From: Picosynechococcus sp. PCC 7002
GTDB taxonomy: Bacteria > Cyanobacteriota > Cyanobacteriia > Cyanobacteriales > MRBY01
Length of the DNA stretch: 64,000 bases
Assembly (NCBI RefSeq): GCF_963860125.1
Contig: NZ_CAWLFA010000001.1
Coordinates: forward strand, 1,860,001 to 1,924,000
Reading direction: 5' to 3'
A program made the translations under genes and the position numbers. The notes below the pieces were generated by a model. The model saw nothing but the letters and a program-made list of their open reading frames with translations. It was not told the DNA's origin and did no database searches. Shown here piece by piece: positions 7,289-16,631 of the stretch. Within the stretch, counting starts at the first letter, position 1; every line of letters begins with the position of its first letter.

Positions 7289-8413
7289 TCATATCCCTTC
7301 AGCGGCGATCAGCAGGGCCAAGTTATCTCGGTGAATCACGGTGTCGGCGCTGCCGTAGCCGAGAATTTGGCGAATTTGGGTCGAATGTTGCCCTTGAATT
7401 TTTTCAATATCTTGGTGGTTGTAGTTTACTAACCCTCTGGCGATCGCCTGACCTGTTTGGGTTCTCAGTTCTACGGGGTCGTTAATGGTAAATTCTCCTT
7501 CCACGGCAACAATACCTGCCGCAAGGAGAGAACGACCATTTTTCAGGAGAGCCTGGGTTGCGCCATCGTCAAGGGTGAGAATTCCCTGGGGTACAAGGCC
7601 ATAGGCAATCCAACGTTTACGGGCATTATCGGCCTGGGGTTGGGCTTCAAAATGGGTGCCGATATCTTCCCCAGCAACAATTTTCAGGAGATTCTGGGGG
7701 GTTTTGCCCTGGGTAATCACCGTGCGTACGCCAGCGCTGGTGGCAATGCGAGCAGCAGTGAGCTTTGTTTGCATGCCCCCTGTCCCCCATTGGGAGCCGC
7801 TAGATCCAGCATCGACTTGGAGGTTAAACAGTTCGCTGGAACTGACCAGGGGAATAGGGCGGGCGTCAGGATTTTGTCTGGGGTCAGCGGAATAGAGGCG
7901 ATCCACATCGGTGAGTAGCACCAACCAGTCGGCATTCACCAAGCTGGCGACCAGGGCAGAGAGGGTATCGTTATCGCCGAATTTCAGTTCATCGACGGCA
8001 ACGGTATCGTTTTCGTTCACAATCGGGATCACGCTGAGATCCAACATCGCGTTGAGGGCTTCCTGGACGGTCAGGTAGGAAGTGCGATCCACGAGGTCTC
8101 GACGGGTGAGTAATACCTGGGCGATCGCCTGTTGCAGACTGGTAAATAGATCATCATAAAGCCGGATTAAGCGCCCCTGACCCACGGCGGCGATCGCCTG
8201 TTTTTCGGCAATTTTTTTCGGGCGTTCTGAACGTTTCAACACCCCACAGCCCACGCCCACGGCCCCAGAGGAGACGAGGATCACCCGGTGGCCCTTTTGT
8301 TTGAGGCGGGTCAAGGTTTCCACGAGGGTACCGATAGTTGCCAAAGCCAACATGCCTGTCTTGGGATCTGTGAGGCTAGAGGTGCCAATTTTAACGACGA
8401 TGGTTTGGGGCAT
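7289..8413 (-). CDS. proB: Glutamate 5-kinase
   Basis: The 374-residue enzyme phosphorylates glutamate to gamma-glutamyl phosphate, the first step of proline synthesis. The amino-acid kinase domain fills residues 1 to about 255: KIGTSSLT near residue 8, VSSGAVGVGCG near 48, VIPIVNENDTVAVDELKFGD near 130-150, LLTDVDRLYSADP near 165 and GTGGMQTKLTAA near 210. A C-terminal PUA domain (about 275-355) completes the standard two-domain form. The partner proA is not in the window. A fibrillin gene follows on the same strand. Confidence 0.95.
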   Translation of the reverse strand: MPQTIVVKIGTSSLTDPKTGMLALATIGTLVETLTRLKQKGHRVILVSSGAVGVGCGVLKRSERPKKIAEKQAIAAVGQGRLIRLYDDLFTSLQQAIAQVLLTRRDLVDRTSYLTVQEALNAMLDLSVIPIVNENDTVAVDELKFGDNDTLSALVASLVNADWLVLLTDVDRLYSADPRQNPDARPIPLVSSSELFNLQVDAGSSGSQWGTGGMQTKLTAARIATSAGVRTVITQGKTPQNLLKIVAGEDIGTHFEAQPQADNARKRWIAYGLVPQGILTLDDGATQALLKNGRSLLAAGIVAVEGEFTINDPVELRTQTGQAIARGLVNYNHQDIEKIQGQHSTQIRQILGYGSADTVIHRDNLALLIAAEGI

Positions 8414-8603
8414 AGAAGACTGTGAGGCTAGGTGAATTTTTCTATTATTTCAGCAAAAATTCCCTTGAGCCGAAAATCTTACCCCACGTCCACAGCATCC
8501 TTTCCGTCTCCCGTTAGGGAAAACAAGGGATTTCAGCAATGGCGGTAAAATAGACCCAGTTTCTGTGTTTTACATCCGCTGACAAAAGCCCCCAACGTTA
8601 TCC

Positions 8604-9560
8604 ATGACCCACACTGCGATCACCAAAGAAAAACCCGATTGGGCTGGGGAAGACTGGTTATCCCGCCTCGTCAACCGTCTGATCCAAACAAAGCCCCTCT
8701 ACGCTCTGATGAAACAACAGGCCCGGCGCGTTCTGATCAAAACCGCCGAAAAAAATGGTGTTCCCTGGCGGCAGACTGTGAAGGAATTGGAGCAATCCCC
8801 CGCCAAACAATATTTCCAAGACATCGCCAATCCCCACCTGGACTACCCCGACTATTACCGAGTCCCCTTCCATGCCTATAACGAAGGGAATTTATGTTGG
8901 CAAGCAGCCTTTGAGGCGGCCCCGGCGACGGCAGCGATGGCCCTACGGGTTTGGAAAACGGAACCCCTCACCCCAGAAGTGGCTCAGGCCCGACTCCGCA
9001 ATAGTTTTTTAGATGTCCTTGAACAATATTTGCCCCAGAACGTAAACGAAGTCTTGGATATCGGTTGCTCCGTGGGGATTTCGACCTTTGCGCTTCTAGA
9101 ACGACTCCAGGCCAAAAATCCAGCAGTTGAGGTAACGGGCCTAGATCTTTCGCCCCATATGCTCGCGGTGGCTAAGGTTCAAGATAAAAATCAGGCGGTG
9201 CAATGGTGCCATGGCAAGGCGGAAACGACGGAGTTTACCGATGATCGATTCGATTTAATTACCTTGCAATTTGTCCTCCATGAACTGCCCAACCAGGCCA
9301 CCCGCGAAATTTTCCAGGAATGCCGACGCATTTTGCGGCCCGGAGGTTGTTTGGCGATCGTCGATAACAATCCGAAATCTCCGGTGATTCAGGGTTTACC
9401 GCCAGCCTTGTTTGTGTTGATGAAGAGTACAGAACCTTGGAGTGACGAATATTATACTTTTGATGTAGAATCGACACTAAAGGAAGTCGGTTTTGATTAC
9501 CGCACCACCGTCGCCAGTGATCCGCGCCACCGCACGATCATTGCCCACAAGCCCTTTTAA
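8604..9560 (+). CDS. Class I SAM-dependent methyltransferase
   Basis: The 318-residue protein has an N-terminal helical region of about 150 residues that I do not recognise and a Rossmann methyltransferase domain: motif I VLDIGCSVGISTFALLERL near residue 150, then VTGLDLSPHMLAVAK, FDLITLQFVLHEL and LRPGGCLAIVDNN. The end (DPRHRTIIAHKPF) is complete. The substrate is unknown. A TAAAAT element about 60 bases upstream could be the promoter. The downstream nadE starts 22 bases later on the same strand, so the two may share a transcript. Confidence 0.85.
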   Translation: MTHTAITKEKPDWAGEDWLSRLVNRLIQTKPLYALMKQQARRVLIKTAEKNGVPWRQTVKELEQSPAKQYFQDIANPHLDYPDYYRVPFHAYNEGNLCWQAAFEAAPATAAMALRVWKTEPLTPEVAQARLRNSFLDVLEQYLPQNVNEVLDIGCSVGISTFALLERLQAKNPAVEVTGLDLSPHMLAVAKVQDKNQAVQWCHGKAETTEFTDDRFDLITLQFVLHELPNQATREIFQECRRILRPGGCLAIVDNNPKSPVIQGLPPALFVLMKSTEPWSDEYYTFDVESTLKEVGFDYRTTVASDPRHRTIIAHKPF

Positions 9561-9582
9561 TTGTTTGCCAAATGTTTGCCGA

Positions 9583-11289
9583 ATGAAAATTGCGATCGCC
9601 CAACTGAACCCCACCATCGGGGACTTGACTGGTAATGCCGAGCGGATCCTGGTCGCAGCAGAAGAAGCGGCGATCGCCAATGTCCGCTTATTGCTCACGC
9701 CGGAACTGTCCCCTCTGTGGGTATCCCGCCCCCGGGATCTCTTGCTCCATGCGGATTTTATTGACCGGATGCAGGCCCAGCTCACGACCGTGGCGGCAAA
9801 AATTCCGCCGACCCTCGCCGTTTTAGTCGGTTTGGCGACTCCCAACCCAGAGGCGATCGCCAAGGGAGAAAAAGCCCTCCACAACAGCATCGCCCTCATT
9901 GACCAGGGGAAAGTCCAGCACATTTTCCATAAGCAACTGTTGCCCACCTACGATGTGTTCGACGAAGACCGCTATTTTGAACCCGGCAAGCAGTCCAACT
10001 GGTTTTTCCTCCATCCTAGCCCGACGGTCGCCCCTTTAAAAATTGGCGTTACCATCTGCGAAGATCTCTGGAATGACCAAGCCTTTTGGGGCAAGCGCCA
10101 GTACGAAATTAATCCCCTCGAACAATTGGCCGAGGCCGGGGTCGATTTAATCGTGAACTTGTCGGCTTCTCCCTACACCGTCGGAAAACAGCGCCTGCGG
10201 GAAGGGATGCTCCACCATGGCGCTCAACGTTACCGGACGCCCATTCTCTACGCGAACCAAGTGGGGGGGAATGACGATTTGATTTTTGACGGCGGGAGTG
10301 TGGCCTTTGACCGAGAGGGACAACTGGTTGGGCGATCGCCAAGTTTTCAAGAGTCCCTGTTGGCGGTGGAATTTAGCCCCGACCAACAAACCCTATCACT
10401 GCCCCAGGGTTTACCTGCTGCTTTTCAGCAAACCATTAGTCCCGAATATGATGCCGATGAGGCGGAAATTTTTGCGGCCCTGGTGTTGGGTCTCCGGGAC
10501 TATGCCCGTAAATGCGGCTTTTCGAAAATTGTCCTGGGTTTGAGTGGTGGCATCGACTCGGCCTTGGTGGCGGCGATCGCCGTTGCAGCGGTGGGGGCTG
10601 AAAATGTGTTGGGGGTGCTCATGCCTTCCCCCTACAGTTCCGAACATTCCCTCAGCGATGCGATCGCCCTGGTGGAAAATCTCCAGATTCGCCACGAAAT
10701 TATTCCCATTGAGCCAGCGATGCAAGCCTTTGAGACGATGCTGGGTGATTTATTTGCGGGCACAGAATTTGGAGTAGCCGAAGAAAATCTCCAGTCCCGC
10801 ATCCGGGGAAATCTGCTGATGGCGATCGCCAATAAATTTGGTTATCTGCTGGTGTCAACGGGCAACAAGTCCGAAATGGCGGTGGGTTATTGCACCCTCT
10901 ATGGCGATATGAATGGCGGCCTGGCGGTGATTGCTGATGTCCCGAAAATGCGGGTGTTTAGCCTTTGTCAATGGTTAAACCGTGACCGAGAACTCATTCC
11001 CCCGGCAATTATTACCAAACCCCCTAGTGCGGAACTGCGTCCCGACCAATTGGATCAAGACTCCTTGCCCCCCTATCCGGTGTTGGATGAGATCCTCAAA
11101 CGGGTCATCCACCGCAATCAATCGGCCCCAGAACTCCACGCCGCTGGCTATGACCACGATACTGTGGCCCAGGTTTTAAAGCTCCTCCATCGCGCCGAAT
11201 TTAAGCGCCGTCAAGCTGCCCCTGGTTTAAAAATTACCGATCGAGCCTTTGGTACGGGGTGGCGGATGCCCATTGCCTGCCGCTGGTGA
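9583..11289 (+). CDS. nadE: Glutamine-dependent NAD+ synthetase
   Basis: The 568-residue enzyme makes NAD+ from deamido-NAD+, ATP and glutamine. Residues 1 to about 265 are a nitrilase-like glutaminase with the Glu-Lys-Cys triad E41 (LTPELSP), K117 (FHKQLLP) and C159 (VTICEDLW). The synthetase domain follows, with the ATP-loop SGGIDS at 321-326 and VSTGNKSEMAVGYCTLYGD further on. I chose the ATG at 9583 (MKIAIAQLNP) because the nitrilase fold starts there; an upstream in-frame start at 9493 would add 30 unrelated residues and overlap the preceding gene. Confidence 0.95.
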   Translation: MKIAIAQLNPTIGDLTGNAERILVAAEEAAIANVRLLLTPELSPLWVSRPRDLLLHADFIDRMQAQLTTVAAKIPPTLAVLVGLATPNPEAIAKGEKALHNSIALIDQGKVQHIFHKQLLPTYDVFDEDRYFEPGKQSNWFFLHPSPTVAPLKIGVTICEDLWNDQAFWGKRQYEINPLEQLAEAGVDLIVNLSASPYTVGKQRLREGMLHHGAQRYRTPILYANQVGGNDDLIFDGGSVAFDREGQLVGRSPSFQESLLAVEFSPDQQTLSLPQGLPAAFQQTISPEYDADEAEIFAALVLGLRDYARKCGFSKIVLGLSGGIDSALVAAIAVAAVGAENVLGVLMPSPYSSEHSLSDAIALVENLQIRHEIIPIEPAMQAFETMLGDLFAGTEFGVAEENLQSRIRGNLLMAIANKFGYLLVSTGNKSEMAVGYCTLYGDMNGGLAVIADVPKMRVFSLCQWLNRDRELIPPAIITKPPSAELRPDQLDQDSLPPYPVLDEILKRVIHRNQSAPELHAAGYDHDTVAQVLKLLHRAEFKRRQAAPGLKITDRAFGTGWRMPIACRW

Positions 11290-11304
11290 AGCAGATCCCA
11301 AACA

Positions 11305-12063
11305 TTAACCAACCCCAGAGATTTCAGTTGATTCCCAGGGAGCCAAACCGAGGTAACAAATGCCCTCTGGACTAACCGCAAAGCGACAGGGAAGAATTTG
11401 GATGCCGGCGGCGATCGCCTGACGGAATAGCTCTCCATATTTCGGGTCTTTGCTATCCCCAGGGGCAAATCGGGTGCAATCGCCTCGATTGATGAAATAG
11501 AGCATCACCGCTTTTGCTGCGGGCACAATGTCGATAAGTTCTTGGAGGTGCTTTTGGCCCCTGGTGGTTTCAGTATCCGGGAAAAGCGCCAGTTTTCCCT
11601 TTGTCCAGGTGGTATTTTTAACTTCCACATAAAGAGGCGATCGCCCTTCCCCTGTCAGCAGAAAATCAATGCGACTTTTGTTCTCTGTGCCATAGCGCAC
11701 CTCCGGTCGCACCGTGTCGTAATGGTCGGCTAATTCAGGGATTTGCTTCGCCAAAAGCATCGCTTTGATCACCCGGTTAGGTAACGCTGTATTGACGCCG
11801 ATCCAGGTCGGTTCTGGGGTGGGTAACTGGATCATCTCCCAGGTATAGGCTAGTTTGCGCTTGGGATTATCACTTTTTGAGAGCATCACCGGCGCTCCCA
11901 ACTCACAAATCCCCGTCATCGGCCCCGTATTGGGACAATGGGCCGTAACGATTTCTCCGGAGGCCAATTCAATGTCTGCTAGAAAACGTTTGTAGCGTTT
12001 CCGCAGGATGCCAGGGATCAATCCAGGATAACGATAAACAAAAGGCTGTGTGGTCGCGGTCAT
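11305..12063 (-). CDS. sfsA: SfsA family DNA-binding/nuclease protein
   Basis: The 252-residue protein matches SfsA: FLADIELASGEIVTAHCPNT near residues 28-47, GVNTALPNRVIK near 90, RIDFLL near 130 and VEVKNTTW near 145, ending with a conserved DPKYGELFRQA region. SfsA was first described as affecting sugar fermentation in E. coli and later as a DNA-binding protein with a nuclease-like fold; its cyanobacterial role is unknown. I chose the ATG at 12063; an in-frame start at 12120 would add residues with no family match. It lies 29 bases downstream of comFB. Confidence 0.9.
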   Translation of the reverse strand: MTATTQPFVYRYPGLIPGILRKRYKRFLADIELASGEIVTAHCPNTGPMTGICELGAPVMLSKSDNPKRKLAYTWEMIQLPTPEPTWIGVNTALPNRVIKAMLLAKQIPELADHYDTVRPEVRYGTENKSRIDFLLTGEGRSPLYVEVKNTTWTKGKLALFPDTETTRGQKHLQELIDIVPAAKAVMLYFINRGDCTRFAPGDSKDPKYGELFRQAIAAGIQILPCRFAVSPEGICYLGLAPWESTEISGVG

Positions 12064-12092
12064 CGGTGGAAAAATTAAGCTGGCGATCACCC

Positions 12093-12671
12093 CTAAAACT
12101 TGTAATGGGGATCTTGCCAATCAAAGACAGGGGGAACGTAGGTTTGATATTCCCATTCTGTGATCACATCTTCAATGCGGCGATGCACAATCCCCTGGGT
12201 GGCTGCTTTTTTGAGGGCTTTGGCCACAATGATTTTCAGGGTATCCCAATCCATATCTGGGGCATCTGATTCGATGAGGTAGGAATCCCGTAGGAGTTTT
12301 TCGAGATCCCGTAGGCAGGTTTCGGCGATTTCGTATTGGGCATATTGGGCTGGCACTAGGGGCGTTGAAGAACGCAAAGGATCCCGTTGGACAGCGGCGA
12401 TCGCCTGGCGCACCGCAATATTAATTTGTTGCTTGAGATCCAGAACGCCTTTTTCTTCTTGGCGCTCTTTACCCCGTTCGCTGGAGGCATAGAGGGGAGG
12501 CACCCGGTTCAAAGCATAGGTGGCCACCTCCACCACATCAATATATTCAGCTAATTTCTGTGGGAGGCGCTTGAGTTGCCGATGGATTTCCTTGTGCACC
12601 AGGTTTTCCATAATATTTTGGTAAGCACGGCGATTACCCTTTCCTGGTGAGGGCACAAATGGCTGATTCAT
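12093..12671 (-). CDS. comFB: ComFB family protein (possible cyclic dinucleotide receptor)
   Basis: The 192-residue protein carries the ComFB domain at residues 18-75: NIMENLVHKEIHRQLKRLP, then DVVEVATYALNRVPPLY and an ERGKERQ segment. Cyanobacterial ComFB/CdgR proteins have been reported as c-di-GMP receptors affecting cell size, competence and motility; that is literature knowledge about homologues and not visible here. The C-terminal 110 residues are helical and poorly characterised. It is followed by sfsA on the same strand, suggesting a two-gene operon. Confidence 0.82.
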   Translation of the reverse strand: MNQPFVPSPGKGNRRAYQNIMENLVHKEIHRQLKRLPQKLAEYIDVVEVATYALNRVPPLYASSERGKERQEEKGVLDLKQQINIAVRQAIAAVQRDPLRSSTPLVPAQYAQYEIAETCLRDLEKLLRDSYLIESDAPDMDWDTLKIIVAKALKKAATQGIVHRRIEDVITEWEYQTYVPPVFDWQDPHYKF

Positions 12672-12849
12672 AACAATAGCCCCTGTAGAGCAACGGGGAA
12701 TTTTTTAGCAAAGACTGCAGGTTTTGGCGAAAACAAGGGCGAAAAACACTTTTTCTTTAAGGTACCCACTTAATACTATAGTTTGCCTTCCCCGAAGACC
12801 CAGATTAAGTTAACAATTGTTGCGGTTCTTCTACACTGGCTCCGGGGGA

Positions 12850-13488
12850 TTATTTTCGAGCATACACCGCATAAAACGGATCCCGGTGGCCCAAGCCCAA
12901 CATCTGTAACAGGAGAGGCTGATCGCTACGTTGTTTCACCACAGTGGGCTTGTCAAAGCCTGGGGTCTGCTGGAAGTAACGCTGCACAAGCTGGAGGTGC
13001 TCTGCGTCGGTACTATCGCGCCAAGCGGCGATCGCCTTTTGGTAAAACATCCGATTTGAAAAACTAACAATACAAATTCCCCCTGGGGTCAGCACCCGTT
13101 GAATTTCTGCAAACACCGCCTCTGGATATTGGAGATATTGCACCGAGACCGCCACCAAAACCGCCTCAAAGCTTTGATCGGCCAAGGGTAATTTGGGATC
13201 GACATTGAGGTTTTGAACAAAATAGCGATCCAGACGACGGTTTTTCGCCAGTTCTGCCGCGTTCATTCCGTGGCCGACCACCTCCCGAAACGCGAGATCT
13301 GGCAAATGGGAGACCCAACTGCTCATCAAATCTAGAACTCGATCATTGGGCTGCAACAACGTGCCATAGAGTTGGGTTAACTGGTCAATAAAGCCATCAT
13401 CTACGTGGGTCACAAACCGGGGGTAATCGTAGAAAAGCTGATCATCGCTAGAATCGAGCTTCTGCCGTTGGCTAGGGGAAAGAATCAT
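12850..13488 (-). CDS. Class I SAM-dependent methyltransferase
   Basis: A 212-residue short Rossmann methyltransferase: a degenerate motif I VLDLMSSWVSHLP near residue 50, FEAVLVAVSVQYLQYPEAVF near 108-127 and LTPGGICIVSFSNRMFYQKA near 137-156. The glycine-rich loop is replaced by MSSWVS, as in a group of cyanobacterial and plant methyltransferases of unknown substrate. It is divergent from the downstream PP2C phosphatase gene, with 82 bases between the starts. Confidence 0.8.
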   Translation of the reverse strand: MILSPSQRQKLDSSDDQLFYDYPRFVTHVDDGFIDQLTQLYGTLLQPNDRVLDLMSSWVSHLPDLAFREVVGHGMNAAELAKNRRLDRYFVQNLNVDPKLPLADQSFEAVLVAVSVQYLQYPEAVFAEIQRVLTPGGICIVSFSNRMFYQKAIAAWRDSTDAEHLQLVQRYFQQTPGFDKPTVVKQRSDQPLLLQMLGLGHRDPFYAVYARK

Positions 13489-13570
13489 AGAAAATGCAGC
13501 GCAAAGAATACGTTAAATTAGTGATCATGCGGGGAAACCCCCAGTCAATCTGCCCCTCAGGCACAGATGT

Positions 13571-15781
13571 ATGGATATTTCTAAGGTAACGATTTCTTGC
13601 GGGAAAAACGACTGCCCAGGGGTAGCTTCGTTGGCCCAATCCCATTGTCCCCTCTGCCAAGCGCCGGTGGTCAAGCGCTATCTGCGGGTTGTGGGGGCCC
13701 CTCAGTTGACCCTGACGCCCCAAACTCTCGTCGGAGAAGGCGATCGCTATTGGGTGACAGAAACCCCAGATATTCTCTTAGACACAAAGCCCGCATTGCC
13801 CCCGGTACTGACTGAAACGCTCCCCCCGGCCATCGAAAGTTATCTACGGCTCTCGACCCATCTGCTCCACATTCCCAAGGTATTTGGCCTGTTGACGCCC
13901 CAGGAAGGGTGGTTACTGGAATATCCATCGGTGGCCCTCGACGAAACCGGCTATCCCCGCTGGCCAAATTTATTTATGCCCCTCACGGAGGCTTGGCAGA
14001 CCGCAACCCCGCTGCAACAACTCAACTGGCTGATGCAGATTGCGGCGCTGTTACCAGATTTTGTGGAACATGGAGTGGTTCCGAGTGTTTACTATCTGGG
14101 GGACTGGGCTGTCCACGGGGGCCTTATTCAGGTGCAAAAACTGCGCTTTGAACCCAAACAGCCCTTAAATTTGGTGCGCCTGGGGAATTTGTGGGCCGAG
14201 TTACTCGAAACCGTGGCCCCTGTGATTCAACCTTTTTGTCATCGCCTCCAGCAGGGGTTAAGCCAAGGCCAGATCCAAGATCCGCAGCAGCTCTATGGGA
14301 TTTTGCGCCAGGGGGTTTTGGAATTGGGGCGATCGCCCCTGGAATATCATTACCGCCTCTATACCAAAACTGACGCTGGCCCCAGCCGTGACCACAATGA
14401 GGATGCCTGTTTTCCGCCCCCCGGCAAAGTTTATCCCGATGCGCCCCTAGCGATTGTCTGTGATGGCATTGGCGGCCATGAACAGGGGGAAGTGGCCTCG
14501 GCGATCGCCATTGAGCAACTGCAAACCCAACTGGAAAATTTCACGGATCACCCACCGGAGCAGGCCGCCCAGATCCAAGAAAAATTAGCCGCCGCCGTGC
14601 TCCAGGCCAACGATGTAATTTGCGATCGCAACGACCAAGAAAATCGCCAAGACCGGAACCGCATGGGCACCACCGTTGTCATGGCCTGGGTTCATGCCCC
14701 CGAACTTTACTTGACCCACGTGGGGGATTCCCGCATTTATCGCATCACCACCACCAGTTGCCACCAACTGACCTATGACGATGACCTCGGTTCCCGGGAA
14801 GTCCGCCTTGGCTATGCCCTCTACAAAGACGCCCTGGCCTACCCTGGATCTGGGGCTTTGGTGCAAGCTTTGGGGATGAATCCGTCCCATTCCCTCCACC
14901 CCACCGTAACGTCCCTGGTGCTGGATCAAGACGCGATTTACCTCCTTTGTTCTGACGGCCTCAGTGATGATGGCCAAGTAGAAGCCCATTGGGCAGCGGA
15001 AATCGCGCCCCTAATCCAAGGCCAAAAAGATCTGGCCCAAGTGGGCGATCGCCTGATTGAAATTGCCAATACCAAGAATGGCCACGACAACAGCACCATT
15101 GCCCTGCTCCAGGTCAAGGTGCAGGGAGAAGTTCCCGAAACGCCGATTCCTTACCCGAAACTCACCCAACTACAACCGACCTTTATCCAACCCAAGGCGC
15201 CGCCCCCCGTGGCAACCCAAATGTCTCGGCTCCGGGGACGTAAAACGGCAAATTCCCCCAGTCGTCTATTGCTGATTTTGGTTGGGTGTCTGTGTTTGTT
15301 GGGGGTTGGTAGTTTGCTGTGGCAACGTTGGCAGCGGGAACCCCTAGGCAGTTCTCCCTCCACAACACCACCAACGATTAATCCTGTCCCCATTACGGAT
15401 GTCACCGAAGATCCACCAACAGTAACGGTGCCCGCAGGGGAACCAGAGGAGACGACTTTACCCCTGAGCAAAAACCAAATTTTTCAGCTCCAGGAAAATC
15501 GTTCTCTCACAGCCTACGCCACACCAGAGGCGATCGCCACCACCACCGCCGATCCGTTATTAATTTTGGGGGGCAGTATTCTTCGGGTCGAACAAATCAA
15601 CGGGGAAAATCAAGTGATGCTTAAACTTTGTCAAAAAGGCGATCAAAGCGCGCCTCCAAGTCGCAAACTTTTGACCGAGGGCAATAATGCTTGGGTGGCC
15701 CTTGCTGACCTAGAGGGACAATTAACCCCTGATTTTACGGTGCCTGCCGCGAATCCTTGTGTGCCATCTGCTCTGGAATAA
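13571..15781 (+). CDS. PP2C-type protein phosphatase with N-terminal zinc ribbon and a membrane anchor
   Basis: A 736-residue multidomain protein. The N-terminus has a zinc-ribbon pattern, C10, C15, C26 and C29. Residues 30 to about 255 resemble no domain I can name but look like a degenerate kinase-type or regulatory module. The PP2C domain (about 262-515) has the metal and catalytic motifs: RDHNEDACF, VCDGIGGHEQGE, THVGDSRIYRI, LLCSDGLSD and GHDNSTIALL. A single membrane helix (LLLILVGCLCLLGVGSLLW, about 566-584) is followed by a Pro/Thr-rich linker and a small C-terminal domain. It dephosphorylates Ser/Thr residues, target unknown. All catalytic aspartates are present. Confidence 0.9.
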   Translation: MDISKVTISCGKNDCPGVASLAQSHCPLCQAPVVKRYLRVVGAPQLTLTPQTLVGEGDRYWVTETPDILLDTKPALPPVLTETLPPAIESYLRLSTHLLHIPKVFGLLTPQEGWLLEYPSVALDETGYPRWPNLFMPLTEAWQTATPLQQLNWLMQIAALLPDFVEHGVVPSVYYLGDWAVHGGLIQVQKLRFEPKQPLNLVRLGNLWAELLETVAPVIQPFCHRLQQGLSQGQIQDPQQLYGILRQGVLELGRSPLEYHYRLYTKTDAGPSRDHNEDACFPPPGKVYPDAPLAIVCDGIGGHEQGEVASAIAIEQLQTQLENFTDHPPEQAAQIQEKLAAAVLQANDVICDRNDQENRQDRNRMGTTVVMAWVHAPELYLTHVGDSRIYRITTTSCHQLTYDDDLGSREVRLGYALYKDALAYPGSGALVQALGMNPSHSLHPTVTSLVLDQDAIYLLCSDGLSDDGQVEAHWAAEIAPLIQGQKDLAQVGDRLIEIANTKNGHDNSTIALLQVKVQGEVPETPIPYPKLTQLQPTFIQPKAPPPVATQMSRLRGRKTANSPSRLLLILVGCLCLLGVGSLLWQRWQREPLGSSPSTTPPTINPVPITDVTEDPPTVTVPAGEPEETTLPLSKNQIFQLQENRSLTAYATPEAIATTTADPLLILGGSILRVEQINGENQVMLKLCQKGDQSAPPSRKLLTEGNNAWVALADLEGQLTPDFTVPAANPCVPSALE

Positions 15782-15911
15782 AAATGTTGGGGCTATCGAT
15801 TTTCCGGAGGCATTGCATAATGGAGGGAGATTTAAGCTCAGTGTGGCCCTGCCATTCGACAGATCTATCGCTATCAGCAGTTAGTATCTCCTGCCCTTTG
15901 CCCCAAGAATT

Positions 15912-16622
15912 ATGGCCGAATCCCCCACGAATCCGGTGAGTGATGACACAGCCCGCACCTTCCTCAAGGCGTTGCCTTTTTTCCAGGGGCTACCGGAGGC
16001 AAGTCTACAAAAGGCGATCTCCCATCTGGTGACGCGGCCCTTCCCAGCCAACCAAATTATCCTTTTAGAAAAAGACTGGGGCGGTTCTGTTTACTTTATC
16101 CAGACGGGCTGGGTGAAAATTCGCACCTACAACCTCGATGGCAAAGAAATTACCCTGAATATCCTCGGCGCTGGGGAATTATTTGGCGAAATGGCCGCCC
16201 TCGAAGAAGCCACCCGTTCCACCGATGTGATCACCCTGACCGCCACCACCATTAGTAGTATCCCCGCCGCCGACTTCGTTGAATTGGTAAACACAGAGCC
16301 TCTGGTGGGAGTCCGTCTCGCCCAACTGATGGCCAAACGCCTCCGCCAAGTGAACCGTCGCCTCCAGGTGCGCGAAACCAATAGTCTGGCGCGAGTCGCT
16401 GATATCTTGGTCTTTTTAGCTGAAAGTCAAGGACAAGCCACAGACCAAGGGGAGATCCGCATTCCGAGTCTGCCCCATCGAGAACTGAGTAGTTTAAGTG
16501 GTCTGGCGCGGGAGACAGTCACGCGGGTTTTGACTAAGTTAGAAAAGAAAGGTTTAATTAGGCGCACCCCGGATGCTGTGTTTATCCCAAATCTGCGTGC
16601 CCTCGACGACATCATCCATTAG
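15912..16622 (+). CDS. CRP/FNR-family transcription regulator, SyCRP1-like cAMP receptor
   Basis: The 236-residue protein has a cyclic-nucleotide domain (about 18-140) and a C-terminal winged helix (about 155-235). The phosphate-binding cassette F91-G92-E93-M94-A95 with R102-S103 retains the residues that hold cAMP in E. coli CRP, so ligand binding is plausible. The recognition region reads LSSLSGLARETVTRVLTKLE. It lacks the N-terminal features of NtcA and resembles Synechocystis SyCRP1, which controls motility and pili. It is followed 9 bases later by a DUF2232 gene on the same strand. Confidence 0.83.
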   Translation: MAESPTNPVSDDTARTFLKALPFFQGLPEASLQKAISHLVTRPFPANQIILLEKDWGGSVYFIQTGWVKIRTYNLDGKEITLNILGAGELFGEMAALEEATRSTDVITLTATTISSIPAADFVELVNTEPLVGVRLAQLMAKRLRQVNRRLQVRETNSLARVADILVFLAESQGQATDQGEIRIPSLPHRELSSLSGLARETVTRVLTKLEKKGLIRRTPDAVFIPNLRALDDIIH

Positions 16623-16631
16623 GCGATCGCT

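Noticed and set aside
12783..13067. Plus-strand frame in the region opposite the methyltransferase
   Set aside because: It overlaps the 3' end of a well-supported minus-strand methyltransferase and shows no protein-like features.
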